Assembly: GCF_018320785.1 (NCBI RefSeq)
Contig: NC_054869.1
Span: forward strand, 29,738,289-29,802,288
DNA from: Cheilinus undulatus
Taxonomy: Eukaryota; Chordata; Actinopteri; Labriformes; Labridae
Length of the DNA: 64,000 nucleotides
Direction: 5' to 3'
Below the pieces are notes generated by a model. The model searched no databases. It was not told where the DNA came from and saw only the letters and a list, made by a program, of their open reading frames with translations. Both the position numbers and the translations under genes were made by a program. Below are positions 1-14,100 of this stretch, one piece after another (the first letter of the stretch is position 1; each line of letters opens with the position of its first letter).

Positions 1-1346
1 AGGCCGAGGCTGTAAGACGCTGTTCGGGAGCATTTAGATCCTGTTCAGTCCCTGCTTTACTGGATGAGATGGGTGAAATACCTCTGCATTTACGACGCAT
101 AAAACTAGGAATTCAGTACTGTTTAGCAGTGAATACCATCAATTATCTGACTGTCTGTTTCAAGGGACATGGGAGTCTCCTAAACAAAATAAGAAACGTC
201 TTTCTTTTTTTTTTTTAGAAGAAGAAGAAGAATTGAGAAAAAGGGAATAGACAGGGAGTCGATTGCAGAGCACATGTGTTGGCCTCCTGTTCCTTACTGG
301 GTTATGCAGGAGCCTGAAGTTGACCTGTCGCTTTTATCTGTGGCTCGAAATAAGAATAATGATATTGGGATGTTGGTTGATAAGTATATTAATGTATCAT
401 ATCCTATGTAAAGATTTTTTACTGATGGTTCCAGAGATCCAGGGAGTGGTAAGGCAGGTTTTGAGGTGTATGTGACTCAGTTAGAAATAAGAATGTGTCA
501 CAGGGTGAGTAATGGTATGTCTGCATTTACAACTAAATTATTGGCTGTTCTCTGGGCTTACACTGGATAGAGGAAGTCAAACCAGAAAAAAAAGTTATTT
601 GTTCAGACTCAGCTGCAGCTTTGTTGTCCTTAAACCAAAGCAGAGTGTCAGCTCATCCTGACCTTGTTAAAGAAATTGTATTGTCTTTGTTTAGAATTGA
701 GAAGATAAACTGTGAAGTTGTACTACTGTAGGTTTCAGGCCATTCTGGGGTTATGGCTCATGAAATTGAAGATAGCATTGCAAAATAAACATTAATGCAA
801 ACTTCTGTAAACATTAAGCTTCTGCATAGGAAAACAGAATACAGAAGTAAAATCAAAGAAGAGCTTGAGCGAGAGTGGCAAGAAACTTGGGAAAAGGAAA
901 AAAGAGGGAGATATTATTTTATATTAGGAAAATGTTCTGCTTTTCTGGAAACTGAAAGGATGTTGTGAAGTTAACCAGGTTGAGGCTGGGATACTGTGGG
1001 TTGAATAAGTATTTACACACAATTGGGAAACATCCCAAATGGGCCATGTGTTTGTGGAAGCCCTGAAACAGTTACTCACACCTTAATTCAGTGTAGGAAC
1101 TACACAAAAGAGAGAAACACATTGTTTAAAAAATGATCAGACATGGGAGTTTCTTGCTTTGCCAGTGTGAGAACCACCAACTGATTAAAGCACTTAGTAA
1201 ATTTCTGCATGCCACGGGAATATACTCAAGAATATGAGGAACCGTCTAATTTAGACTGATATTATCGTTCACCTGTGGATGGCAGTAAAACGCCAAGATG
1301 CGTCTAAACTGCCGGAAATTGTAAAGGAAGAAGAGGAAGAAGAATT
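1..1346 (+). mobile_element. 3' end of an RNase H-bearing LINE (I/Nimb-like), decayed
   Basis: Translating the plus strand gives the C-terminal part of a non-LTR retrotransposon polyprotein. The first 150 bases encode a segment ending in LRRIKLGIQYCLAVNT, typical of the region after the reverse transcriptase core. An RNase H-like block follows at about 420-640, with TDGSRDPGSGKAGF and VICSDSAAAL carrying two of the expected acidic residues. A terminal zinc-knuckle-like block (CGSPETVTHTLIQCRNY) lies near 1055-1105. The frame is broken several times and the element continues left of the window. The 3' tail appears to be the GAA-rich run at about 1322-1346. RNase H in a fish LINE points to the I/Nimb group; the exact family is my inference. 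Confidence 0.8.
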
Positions 1347-1365
1347 CCATATGACTCTAGGAAAA

Positions 1366-3847
1366 ATGGCGGCCCGCACACGGCTGCCCTTGCTGTTCCC
1401 TAAAAACTCGCCTTCTTTCAGAAGCAAACAGCCCGTCCACACTGAGGCTGCAGTCAAGGAGCCAGCGTATCCCCCCATTGTCGCCTCCCTCACGGCGAAA
1501 AGCAAATCTGCCCGCCGGCGACAAGTTGAGGAACACATAAAGAAGATATGCGCCTCTACACCAGAGGAGAAGCTCTCCCTCCTCACTCGTATCCAGCGGA
1601 AGAAATTTGTAATTTACCCTCAGACTTTTTCACGAAATGCAGACAGGTGGTACCAACACTTTACCAAGACTGCATATATCCCGGGTCTGCCCGAGAAATT
1701 TACAGCACTCCAGGGGGAGACCGTGGGGACGGAGAGTTCACCGGCAGCCGCGGGTCAGACCACTGCGCTGGGCTTTGGAGATGAGTTCGCCGACATCCGC
1801 TCCTTGGTGACTCGTGTGATTTTGCAGGAGCACTGGTACATGAACAAGCGCAAACCTTTCTTGTACAGAAATCAGGAGCAGACGGTTGGGCCTGTGCTGA
1901 GAAACCTTGCGAGGGGTCTCACCTGTAGCCTGATGAAACACAACCCCCTGTTCCTCCACTCCAGCCTGGGTATGTTTGTTTTATGACCATGACAGCTGTT
2001 AAACATGAACAATTAGGCTAACTCGCTTGGAATGACAGTGGCTCCCTCATATTATCAGTGTCTGTTGTCTTTTTAAAAGTGCATTTAAAGTAATGTAAAT
2101 ACAGCTGATTAGTTATTGATTAGACTAGTAATGTAAGTTCTATCATTTTTGTATTCAGTTTTTAGGAACAACAACACAGCCCAGTGCAATTAAAAAATCA
2201 AAACCAAAAGCAAACAGTATCCCATATGGAATATAGTATTTTCCAGTATACCAGTATGGAAACAAGATGAACTGCAGTCCACATTTTAATCAGCAGAGCA
2301 TGCTAGTTGTCTGTAGTTTCTCCTTCACCATCACAAGCTGTATCAGTGTCACTATATGTAAAGAAAAATAAAAATTATTTTATTAGTAACTATATAACAT
2401 TGACATTAAAAACTATTAATTATTTATAAAGGAAAACAATCATTATGTAGTAATTTATTGTTATATAATTAAGATAAAAGAATCACATTCATACATAAAC
2501 TGACTTTATGTCTCTACTTTTTTTTAAGATCATTAAAAACAAAACTGATCTTGCTTAAATATTACCCTGATAGGAATCATGAAATAAGCATGGCTTTACA
2601 TCCTTACTAGTTTGTCACTGACCAAAGAAATTATATGCTATGTTTCTTTATCAGATATTGATCCTAAGGTGCACTTTTACTGGAGAAGAGGACAAAGTGT
2701 TATCCCAAAAGGGCATCGAAAAGGCAGGCAAGAGCCAACCAGGTTCCAGATAGATGATCAACCAAACTCTCAGATAAGGATTCTTCAGCAGCTCCCACAG
2801 GTAATAATAACAGTTAGGCATGATCTGAAGAGCATTCAAATTCAGTATTGTCAGTGCATGATTTGGTACAGTGTGTAGCATGTACAATTTAGATAAGAAA
2901 GGACAGTAAAGGGAAAAAAAAACATCTTACGTGTGAATCATTTGACAGCAGACCGAAATAGAAGTAATGATTTCAGTTCAGTTAATATTCATATTGTCTT
3001 ATTCTTATTGCTTTCTGTCATTTTGTTTCTCTTAGTTTGTACCAATGGAGGCCTCTTATACAGCTGAAGTCCCAGAGATCACACTTGCTCCCAATGTCCT
3101 GCCTCTATTTAGAAGACAGTATGACAACAATATATTTACAGGTAACACAGCCACAATTAACATCCTTTGTCGTCTTGCTCTTAATTAACACTGACTGAAT
3201 ATTTTTGGTGTAAAAATTAAAATGTTTAGTCAAATGTTTTAGTGTGTGTAGCTAAGTGTTGGGACTGATTTCTCATCTTTCAGTTACATGTTGCTAACTC
3301 AGGGTGGGGTGGGAGCAAAATTCAGCAAGTTAATCAAATAACAGCTTTGTTGATTTGAAAAAAAAAAAAAACAGATAAATTGGAGATTCGTCCTCTGCAT
3401 TTTCTTAAATCCATATATGTTGTGGTTCAGCCTAAATTGTTGGCAAATAGCTGCTGACTAATTTTCTTGTGATTTGGTAACTGAGTTTTGGTTGGAGATC
3501 TTGCTCTTCTAAAAGCAGCAATATCAGCCATAGAAAATGATATATGGATAATGTATCAATCATATTAGAAATGTTCTAAGACATTTACATAACTTTATAA
3601 ATCCCCTATTTTTTGCCTCTTGATTTATTTTCAGGTTCCAAGCTTCAAGACCCGATGTGTTACGGTCACACCCAGTTCCACCTGGTACCAGACCGTTACC
3701 ATAGAGACCGGATGGCCAGACAACAGCAGTCTGATCAAGTGGAGAACTTCCTCCGAGCCAACGCACTTGCCAGCCTCTTTGCCTGGACCGGAGCTCAGGC
3801 TGTGTATCAGGGTGAGAGTAAAACAATCTCTGACTAAAGAGGAGCCT

Positions 3848-3885
<38 letters not shown>

Positions 3886-5204
3886 GTGTAGATGTAGATC
3901 TTTCTTTCTGTGTACAGATCAGACCCTGTCGTGTGTGCATTTAAAATATGATTTATAATATTATTTTCACCCCAAAGGCATATTCTACATAATGGTCACA
4001 AAATCTGATAGCCAAAGTTTAATATTTACATGAAAAATCAATGATACTGTCTTTGATTAACGTGGTAAATTTATGATTAAAAGTCCAACATAAACAAGAA
4101 ATAAATCAAAATTGTCCACGCTATTGTAAAGTATGACACAAGAAAAGATTTAACTCTATAAGAGTAAAACTACAATATACTAGAGAAAAATGTCATATTG
4201 TTATTCTGCTGGTTTCTGTAGTTTAAAAGTTAGTATACCATATGTGGCAGGAATATCATATTAGGGGGTTTCAATGTGCATTTCTGCAATAGCACTGTAA
4301 CAAAACTACACCATTATTACGGCTGAAACATTCATGGTAGTGTTGTGGGACAGCGAGAGAGCAAATTAGAGTGGGAGCATTACATACACGTCTTTAAAGG
4401 TCAATCCCTCCAAGAATAAGAACCCCCCACCACCTTTCAGAAAATGTGTGCTCAAACCATCTGTTCTCAGATTTTCCCCTCATGATGTCATGTGGGGAGT
4501 TAGCCCCACCCCCAGGTTTGATTGGCTCTCCCTACTTGTAAGAAGGTCCTGCCCTCCTCTCCTGTACTCCTCTTGGCTGGCAGCAGGAAGAAGGATCAGG
4601 AGAGCCACATCCATTAAGTCGCATCCATTTCCTGAGGGGGACGGAGTCAGACAGTTCAGTAACATTTAAAGCCACAGACAGATCATTCTCATTCTGAGCA
4701 GGGATGAGGAGTTTTCTATTTTTTATAGACAGGCAAAACCCGATAGTGGAATGTTTTTTTTCAGCAACAAATGTCACAGGCATGTTTTGGGGGCATCTGA
4801 GACCAATATAAACTTGTCTTAAAGGGGTAAAATATGTGATCGTTAAACTGCATTGTGAATAAGTGCGTTATTAAATAATGAATTGTCAATGTTTCACTCT
4901 TATAAAGGAATTGTATTTAAGTCTTTTTCTCCTCTCTCCTGTAGGTTTCTGGAACAACGAAGACCTCACCCGGCCCTTTGTCTCGCAGGCTGTGATCTCT
5001 GATGGAAAGTTCTTCTCCTTCTTCTGCTACCAGCTCAACACGCTGGCCCTCTCTGTGGAGGTTGACGCCAACAACCCCCGCAAAAACCTGATGTGGGGCA
5101 CAGAGAGCCTGCGACTGTATGACAGCGTGCAAGACGGCGAGTTAGTGGGTCTGAACGATGAGGTCATAAAACTCCTGGTTCAGTTTTTGTTGAATCAGCC
5201 ATAG
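1366..5204 (+). CDS. mrps30: Mitochondrial ribosomal protein S30 (mL65), 5 exons
   Basis: Exons: 1366-1969, 2655-2800, 3036-3141, 3635-3811, 4945-5204; all introns are GT-AG and phases agree. The product is 430 residues (human about 439). Strongly conserved blocks include RYPPIVAS-like [68 protein letters not shown]-like residues and [19 protein letters not shown]. The protein is a structural component of the large mitochondrial ribosomal subunit despite its historical S name. I chose ATG 1366 ([12 protein letters not shown], good Kozak context with G at +4). It gives a basic, acid-free mitochondrial leader like the human protein. The in-frame ATG at 1279 adds a Glu-rich stretch that appears to be LINE tail sequence. 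Confidence 0.96.
3850..3882 (+). repeat. Poly(T) tract in mrps30 intron 4
   Basis: A 33-base run of T directly after the exon 4 donor region. It may be the tail of a minus-strand retroposon, but no body or target duplication is recognisable. Confidence 0.9.
4260..4840. repeat. Possible dispersed element in mrps30 intron 4
   Basis: This part of the intron is locally GC-rich (about 4430-4660) compared with its AT-rich surroundings and carries no exon. Its wording resembles a repeat I associate with fish introns, but I see no clear terminal inverted repeats or target duplication. Family and boundaries are uncertain. Confidence 0.3.
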
Positions 5205-5296
5205 AGTTCTTCAGGTTTTGTGCCATCTGTTATTGCCATCATTTCATGGGAGATTCCTTTGAGTCTGTATTCTCCAGATAATTTACAGACACTAGA

Positions 5297-5444
5297 AATA
5301 AAGAGACAGAGCTTTTGATAAAGAGGCTTTAAGTATGTAATATATAGAAGCAGATGGATGTGTGTGTCTCTGTAAAAGTGAACATAAAACAAAAAAATGC
5401 TGTACACATACGTATAGTGCAGATTGTATTTATGCCTAAATAAA
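5297..5444 (+). terminator. mrps30: Polyadenylation signals of mrps30
   Basis: Two AATAAA hexamers lie 93 and 235 bases after the stop codon (5297-5302 and 5439-5444), consistent with a short 3' UTR ending near 5320 or 5465. Confidence 0.7.
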
Positions 5445-5789
5445 GTCATGGTTTTCAAAAATATCTTATGTTTTGGTGTTTACTCCCAAAAATAGAACTT
5501 TATAAATATTATACAGCTTTCAAAAAGACCAGACCATGTTTTAATAGATTTTGAATCATAGGCTGTAAACATCAATTTGAATAGATTGAACATTAAGGTG
5601 AAGGTAGTTGTAGCACTGTCAGAGATATCTCTTGCTGTCTTATTCATTTGTCACTGCATGTAAGAGAAAAATATTTATCTCTGAAAACTATGGATATAAA
5701 GGCATGGAAACACAAAACTAGTAAATTAATCAACAAAATCCTGCCACCTATGTAAGCAATAATATAACTCAATCACAGACAGTTATAGG

Positions 5790-6309
5790 CAGGGGTGTCC
5801 AAACTTTTTCCACCTAGGGCCACATATAGAAATATATAAGAATGATGGGAGCTATGTTCATATACACACCTTGAGGATATGAAAGTTAGTAAAACCAATC
5901 TAATGTAGCTTTAAATATATTTAATGGTTGAGTGTGCTCATGTGACTAGTTAGTTGTTGCCAAGGCAAATAGCCAATCAATTTAAGGATTTTGGGGAAGG
6001 CCTATCACGCACCTGGAAGGCTGTTGGTGCTGCTATCTGCTGCGGTAATCAGTAAGGGCATTATAACTTAAGATATCAATTTTATTTTGGTTGCCAATAT
6101 GGTCAATAATTTAAAAAGATACATTAAATTCTTACTGTCAAAATGTTAACAGAATTAGCATGGTATCAGCGCCTTGTGCTGAAACAAGGAAGTAGAATAC
6201 AGTCAAGCAAAAGCTTCATGTTCTAATGTGGGCCATATTTCATTTTATTTTTTAGATTTCCTGCGGGCCAGACAAAACTGGCCCCCGGGCCATAGTTTGG
6301 ACACCCCTA
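5790..6309 (+). mobile_element. Non-autonomous hAT transposon, copy 1 (CAGGGGTGTCCAAAC ends)
   Basis: The left end CAGGGGTGTCCAAACT mirrors the right end AGTTTGGACACCCCTA. A perfect 8-bp target duplication, GTTATAGG, flanks the element at 5782-5789 and 6310-6317. Length 520 bp with no transposase. Two related copies lie at 11194-11840 and 17014-17518. Confidence 0.93.
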
Positions 6310-6317
6310 GTTATAGG

Positions 6318-8131
6318 GAATGTAATTTTGTCTACACGACTTTTTGCTGCTGTAAATTATTTGAATTTCCCCTTTGAACTATAAAAGGAATACTTTATTT
6401 TAATGATGCTAATCTGCTTGATCAACTTGTCTCAAGCACTTTTTTTCTAACTCATCCAGTTTTATCCATATTATTGTTTATACACTTTTTACTGAGTCAA
6501 GGGATGTCACTTCAACTTTACGGAGCTCTCAGTCATGCTGTTATATATCCCTTATATGACCAAATTCTGAATAAAAAAAAAAACCCCTCAGCTAAATAAA
6601 CCCCTGTAAATAAATCAGCCTTGTAGGAACTAACTATACAGAAAAAACACCTTTGCAAAAATATTAGAGGTGTATTGAATTTGAACCATGTCCCATCAGG
6701 TAACATGGAGGAGGTAGAGCTTGTGACTTACACTGCAGGCAGTAAGTAGGGAAAATTCCAGATGTTTGGGCTCACTTTTGGGGTGCTCTGTCATGTCATC
6801 TTGTCTATAGTTTCTACACACTGTATTAAAACATGCTTGAAGTCTCTGTGACATCACCCATTGCTTTTGCCACCTTGCTCTGCACGTCTTGGGATACATG
6901 CTGAGTCGGTTTTCAGGGGATCACTTCCAATAAGGGGTAATCCATGTAGAGCAGATGGACCCAAACAGGAAGACAGAAAAGGGAAAGCACAGGCGGATTT
7001 CAAACTAAAGCACCATGCACATACTGCCTATAGTTTATCTCACTAATATGTCAACATTACATTAAAACAGGAAGGCCATGAACATTAAGTCAACTTTGGA
7101 CAGGTAAAGTAATGTTTGTATGTTTTCTCGTTATATCTTGGTATTCACCCCCCTGTAACAGTGTGTGCCAATCAAGAAAGCAAATATTCAGACCAAACTT
7201 TTTTTTATGAACCAGGCTTTAAACATGCTAATTTCAGCTGTGAAAATGAGCTTTTGTAAACAGTCTCTCTCTCTTTAGGGCACAGCTCCTCATTAATGTG
7301 CATCTCTAAACAGAGAACCTACACAAACTCTAAACAGACTTTACCATATAGAGTTCTTTTGGAAAATGAGCCGTCCAGTATTTATCAGCATAAACACAGA
7401 CTCCCTGTGTAGCATAAAAATGGTGGTTATTACAAGTAGTACGTGAAACAAGAAGGCAGAGTCATGGATTTTTAGTTAACTTCTTACATACACAGTGACA
7501 CATGTAAGTTGACTTAGTCTCATTGGTGAAATCGTTCATGTTACAGACAACAATGTGACTTTTCTGACCATAAATGTTCATGAAAAACAAACACAAGCAT
7601 CAGTGTATATGATACTTTATATATGTTATAGATGTACAGTATGTTAACCACACCACAGAGATGGAAGGTGACAAAAACCTGCAGTAAGGACGGAGTATTT
7701 GGTTACTTTTCTATTAAGGTGTCTAAGGCACTGCTCAAAAATCATGAGGCATAAAACAAAAGCAATTGAAGTTGTGGCAAAATGAAGAAAAAAAAGCCAC
7801 TTTCTCTTTGACTGAGGCATTGAAAGCCAAGTGATGTGTTTTTCTCTCACAGGAACTGAACTTTAAAATGGTAAATGCTTTGCACTTTCAGTTTGACAAT
7901 ATCACTTTCAATGAAAAAATAAAATCAACATCCCACAGTGAGAGTGAAAAATCAAACTTTATGTGGAAGAAGCTACTTGTGTAAGATTTTTAAGGATTAT
8001 TAAGAGGTGGTTATTGCACTCTAATGGGTGATTTCTTTTTTCTTTCTAGTCCTTAAATAGTTAGTGATATATGGCTTTATACTTTTTATTTTTCGACAGT
8101 TTTAAAGGCTTTAAAGGAGTTATTGCTGTAT
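6318..8131. other. Intergenic stretch between mrps30 and emb
   Basis: AT-rich DNA without recognisable exons on either strand; the short open frames here have no protein-like composition. The convergent mrps30 and emb 3' UTRs border it. A minus-strand AATAAA (plus-strand TTTATT at 8085-8090) is a candidate emb polyadenylation signal, though only about 42 bases after the stop. Confidence 0.6.
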
Positions 8132-11100
8132 CTAAACTTTCCGCTGCCTCATTGAAGAGCTTTCCTCAGGTCCAGTATTTTCACCAGGTGTCCTAGCAAA
8201 GGGATAAGATGTGCATCATGAAAAACTGCAAATAAATATACATAAAAATAAATCTGTTATCAATATATCCATTTTACTCACAGTGAGTTTGTTTGATCGC
8301 TGGTCCCATTTCCTGAGAACAAGACAGATGTTTAAAATTAAAATATATCATAGGGACCACATATACCACAATGATATATAAATAAGTGCTTGTTTATTTC
8401 TGTTTACCTGCTGTGTAGTCTTTCTTGGACTGACTCTTCTCATAGAGCAGAATTGCAGTGACCAGGACGATTACTTCAACCACGATGGCTATGAAGGGCT
8501 TCAGAGGCTCGTAGAAACTGATCACCTTCAGCAGAAATCAATTCAGATATATCTGTGAGTCAGTCAAGTTAATGCAACATTGAACTGTTTCATTTGTAGT
8601 CAGTTATCTATTAACTTCATTTTTATTTTTATCTTCAATGACGATTGCTTTAATGAGGGCCAATTACACCAGGGGATTCAGATGTATGTAGCTACTGAAA
8701 TGTTGTGGGATGTGGTGAGATTATGGTATCTGATTTGACCATGTAAAGAAAAATGCCTTGAATTTCATTATTCATTTTTGTATTTTCAAACAAAACCAAA
8801 AATATAATGTTACCCTGACATGCTAAAGAGGCTGTTTCCCATTTCTATTCTTACTATCTGGGAAAACCCTCTAGATGGTGCTTGGGAAGGGACGAACCTT
8901 TCAAAAACAAAAATAGTTAACTCAGAGGGTAATTGGACAGAAACTGAGTCCATTATATTCATTACGGGCCAGTCAGAGGGGGAATAAAGTTAAAAAGGTG
9001 TATGCTATTGCCAGGGAGTGAACTACATAACATGAGCTCAACAGACAGCTGTAAGCTGACATCAGTAAGCTAATCAGTAGAAGAGCAAAAACAGCTTTCT
9101 CTTCACTGTTGTCCATTGTTTACAGGATTGCAGTCACTTTATCTAACCGTCTCTCTCTCCACAAATGATGCTGATTGAGCATTAAGTGTTTCAGCATGAA
9201 GCTTTGCAAGATAAAGTCATCCAATGATAGATATGAACTCTGGAAAATGCATCTATCACGGTTGCAGTTCTCATCACACCTTTTTGTTTTGTGTATAAAT
9301 TGCAGGTAAACAGGCAGTTTTTTTAAAAGTCAAAGTTGCTCTCATGACTTCACAGTTTAAAAACCAAGCACAGAAAGTTTTAAACTTCCCATGTGGTACA
9401 ACTGGTGGGCATAATCCTGTTTGTTTTGTAGGGTAAATACTACAAAGATAACATAGTTGTTGAATAACTATACAGATTCTGAAATATAACAGACATAAAT
9501 GAAAAAAAACTACTGAGTCATGCAGATGTACAGAACCTGAGTGAAATCACTTCAGTTTGTTTACTCTCCACACTGACCTTCAGCTCCACGTGGCCCATCG
9601 TGGTGCTGATGCCGTACACCGCTCCACAGTAATACAAACCAGAGTCAGCTTCTGTCAGGTTGTGAACCACCAGTTTGGTTTTCCATTCCTCGATTTTGAT
9701 TCCATACTTTTGAGGCTCTGCCTCAGAGAAAATCTGCTCCTAAAAAACAAACACCAGTCAAGTGATCAGAGTCAGTCGTTGGTTTAAATGTTGATGGTAA
9801 TCTGATTATAGAGGCGTCTACTGGGTGAGGTCTCTTGGATAAAGGATTTGAGTATTGCTTTTGTAAATTTATTTGTTTGAATGATGAATTATCCTCTAAG
9901 ATGTTTACTTTCACATGGATTTGCATTTATCTTTCTTTGATTCTGAGCACATACTGAAAACCTGTCAATTAAAGTCACTGTTTGCATATATCTCACCAAA
10001 ACCCATACCACGTAAATCAAACAGATGCCCACCTACCTTTCCTGTATCATTTGCTTTATACCACTTCCAGGTGTTTGGTTTTGGTTTAGATTCTTCCATT
10101 TTACATGGGATTACTGCAGAATCCCCCAGGTAGCTAACGATGGGTTTATCTCGCACCTCACCAATCCGTGGAGCTGGTGAAGGACAAGGGCAAAGCGTAA
10201 TAATGAGAGAATAACACTTTAATTTTCACATTGTGCCTCTGCAAACTTTGTTAGTATTAATATTCGTGGCTAGGTGGTGTTAAGGAGACTGATTAAAGTA
10301 CAATTATGACTGGAAAAAGCCAAATCATTGTGTATACTATATAGCTCATACGTAGATAGATCTGTACCTGCCAGAACAAAATCAATTTTTGCTTCATCTC
10401 CAAAAATACACGAATACTGTCCAAGGTTTTCTTCACTGACGATACTGAAACTGCGAACAAAAAAAAAGGTAAACCTGCATGTTTACTGGGGAGAAAAGCT
10501 GGACAAAGTTAAAATATACTTGTGATTTTATTTAAATAATGGAGCACACAAGAACCATGAGCAAACATGAGACAGTGGGTTGCAGCATGATCCTGACACC
10601 AACAGCCAAAACTGGGGTAAAAATGTATTTTATGAAGTTGTGGATAAAATAGTAAAGTACATACGTATGTTTGAGATTATACTGCTCATTTTTCAACGCC
10701 ACTGTGACACGGCTGTTCTCAATTTCCTCCCCATCTTTCTTCCATAAGCCGCTGATGTTTGATGGTTTGTTCTGAGTACCAGCCCAGGTACACATCAGTG
10801 CCAGGTTTACTGGATTCAACAGTTCAACTTTCTCTGTGTGGCTTTCACCTGTGTTCAGAGGGGGTTCGATTGAAAGTGATCACATATATAAAAACAAGCA
10901 TTCAGAATGACCAGAAAGAACTTTAATGTCTAACATAACTGCTTAAATAATCTCAGTTTTTCACATTTACAAGACTCCAATAACACTAAAAGACAGTATA
11001 GTGAGCTTCTGTTATCTGACTAAAGGTTACCTTTAAGAACATAACTCCTTTCAACTGTGGGCAGGGAGCTGATGGGATCCACTGGAGGGGATGTCGGGCC

Positions 11101-14100
11101 AGGTGTCTCTGATAGGAAAATAAATAGTTGTATTTAGATGTTTATTAAATAAATACCAGACCATCAGTTGTAAGATTAATTATTTCTATAAAGCAGGAGT
11201 GTCCAAACTATGATCCATGTGCTGAGTGCTGCCCGTCCAATTTTAATCATCCTGTAAAAAAAAAATCTAAAAATAAAATGAAATATGCCCCACATTAGAA
11301 CATAAGCCTGGGCTTGTATTGTACTTCTTAGTTTCAACATTAGGCAGTGCTGCTGGGTTAAATCTATATGCAGACATTTTGACAAGAGGAATTCATAGAC
11401 ATGCTATTTTTCTATGGATAAACTGAGATGACAATATAAATGGTAAACAGTAAAGATGTCTTGCTCTAACATTTAGATAAAAACAAAAGGATTGTAGTGA
11501 CAAATAGCAGAGTAAGACCCTCTCAATGTCTGATTAAAAGCATGTCACACTTAATTATATACACACTTTTAAAGTTTTGGCAGTTTCATGCAGTTTGCTC
11601 TTGTTTTGCACCTGAATGTGGATTTAAGTGTCAGTGACTCTTCTCTGCTGCCAGGGTGTTGTTCCTTATCTGGGGATGGGATGCAGGCTGTTTATAAGTG
11701 TGTTAAATTACCAAGCATATCTTAATCTTCACTGGACTACTTTTACTGGCTTTAATACATTAAATTGAGGTAAATCAAGGTGGCCAAGTCTTCTTTATAT
11801 TTTCCTGTATGTGGCCTTCAGTGAAAAAAAATTGGACATTCTATAGGGCTGTTTATAAAGCCTGAAAATGCTGCCATGGGGTAAGTTTCAGGCACAAGAT
11901 TAACAACATTCATTACATTTTCCACAACAGAGATTCCCAGCAGTGATTTGTTTGATCTTTTAATGAAAGCAGGATATCTTGCCTAATGAAAGTGTACAGG
12001 ACAAGATCAACAGAGAGATCAGTATTACTATGTCCACAAGGGGGGCACCATAATCCCCAACTAATAGCTCCATACAGGAGCTTTAAGAAATTAAGTCAAA
12101 ATATATCATCATAATAGCTAAGTGTGATTACTGAAAAAACAAACAAACAAAGAACTTAGTTGGAATTTTTCACATGCATGAACTTAGCATTACATTAGCA
12201 GTTGCCAAACACCTTAAATATCAGTATAGTCAAACACAAACACTTGCCCAACACTGGCTAGTTTACTATAATTTGATGATAGACATCTTCAAATAGTGGC
12301 TAGCTGAGAGGGGCAGCAGACTGTCCCTGCAGCCACTCTATGCCAGAATAGAAATACATGCCAAAATGTTCAACATATAAACAGATTAAATTTCTGTTTA
12401 GGGTTGGGTAAGTGTCAAAGGATGCCTAAAGTTAAAAGTTAAGAAACCTGACCTGTAAAACCTGATTAAAAAACATTTAATAAAGCTGAGTCAACAGGTC
12501 GCCTGACAGGAAAAAAGTCTGTCCTCCATTAAAACATTTTAATGCAGGGGTGCGGCTGGCCTAGTGGTTTAAGGCATGCCCCATGTTCACGGTCGGTGCT
12601 GGTTTGAATCCAGCCTGTGGCAACATCCCCAGCTCTTTCATCCCTGTCTCTGATTCTATCCACTGTCTTTCACTATCAATAAATGCATAAAAAATCCAAA
12701 GCTAAATCTAAAAAAACACATTCTAATGCAGCAAGCATAGCATATAGCTCCATTAGCTGTGTGAGCAAAGTAATTGACATTGCTACACGGCTAAAGCTGT
12801 AAACTTACAAAGCAGCTATGTAGCTTTAGCTTTAGTTGCTAAAGCTCATGTTACTTAAGTTTATGTTGCTTAAACTAGCTTAGCTACACTGGCTTATGTA
12901 GTGAAGCTAATGATGTAGCTAGTTTTGTTAGCTGTGCTAGCGCTGACCTTTTTCTGACCTTTTTCTCTGCTTTTTTCGTGAAAGGTTGCTCAGCCTGTAA
13001 TGTTTGTAATGTGTTTTCTTTGACAAGTGTAACTGTCAGACTTTGTTTCTAAACAAAGCTGGTTAAAAAAAAATCTAAAACTGAAAATATTTTGTACTGG
13101 CAAACTACAGCACTAAAATATACAGTGTCTCAGATGAACGGTCTGTGACGGTGGTCATCAGAGATGAATTGTCTGCAGCCAGACTGTGTTGGGGGGTGCT
13201 AGTCAGCTAGCTAGCTAGCCTACTGGTCTGTTGCATCATGGTGGTGGGACATAAAGCTCAAAGATGCTTTTCACTGGGCTAAGAGCATGATGAAACATCA
13301 GCTGCTTTCTTTTTGTTATGTTTTGACCAGAAATGAAATGCTGAAAAAACATCATAAAACTTGGATTTGCTAAGATATTGTTGGCCTACATCAGTGGTTC
13401 TCAAATCCTGTGGCAGAGCGCACCGGTGAGCTTTGAAGCAAGTCTTGGTGTGTCTTGAGAAATTATACAGCAGTGAATTATTACTATAAAATATACAACA
13501 ACTTAAGCTACTGCTAACATGTAAAGCGGTTCTTTTTATGGATGTGGCATGCTTAGAGATTTTGGATTGATCTTAGGTGTGTCAAGGGAAAAAAAATGTA
13601 AAAAAAAAAACACTGGCCTAGATCAGGGGCATCGCTAGGCTGTTTTTGGGGGCTGAAGCCACCCGAGAATGTTCCTCAGCCCCCCTAACAATAATCATAG
13701 TTGAACCAGTGACGAAATTCATGAAGGAATGCACCACAGCATTACGTTACTTTCTGCTTAATGTATAGAGCAGAGATACTCAACCCATGGCTCTCTAGCT
13801 GCCTGTGGCTCTTTAGTGCTAAGGCTAAATGAAAACTTTAATTTCTTTTTAATCTGTGTGTTATCGTCGAGTGCGCAACAGAGGAATGTGCGTAAGAGAG
13901 AGCACAGGAAGTCTGCTGGTGGTGTGTCTCTTCAGTAAGCTCATTGATTGAGGTGTGTGGTCGTGTTCAAATGGAAACTTCTTCTGCTCTCATTTTAACA
14001 CATTTCTTCAGTTGCTTCCTGCCCATGTTCCCACACTCATATTTTATAATGATCCCTGCAATACGTGATAATAAATACTGTCAAAAGAGCAGAAACAGGA

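Noticed and set aside
1279-1365. Upstream in-frame ATG that would extend mrps30 by 29 codons
   Set aside because: The extension encodes a Glu-rich stretch from what looks like the LINE tail. It lacks similarity to the known N-terminus and is unlike a mitochondrial leader, whereas ATG 1366 gives a good one.
12548-12717. Possible tRNA gene
   Set aside because: A- and B-box motifs are present, but there is no full cloverleaf. A-rich tail and target duplication identify it as a SINE.
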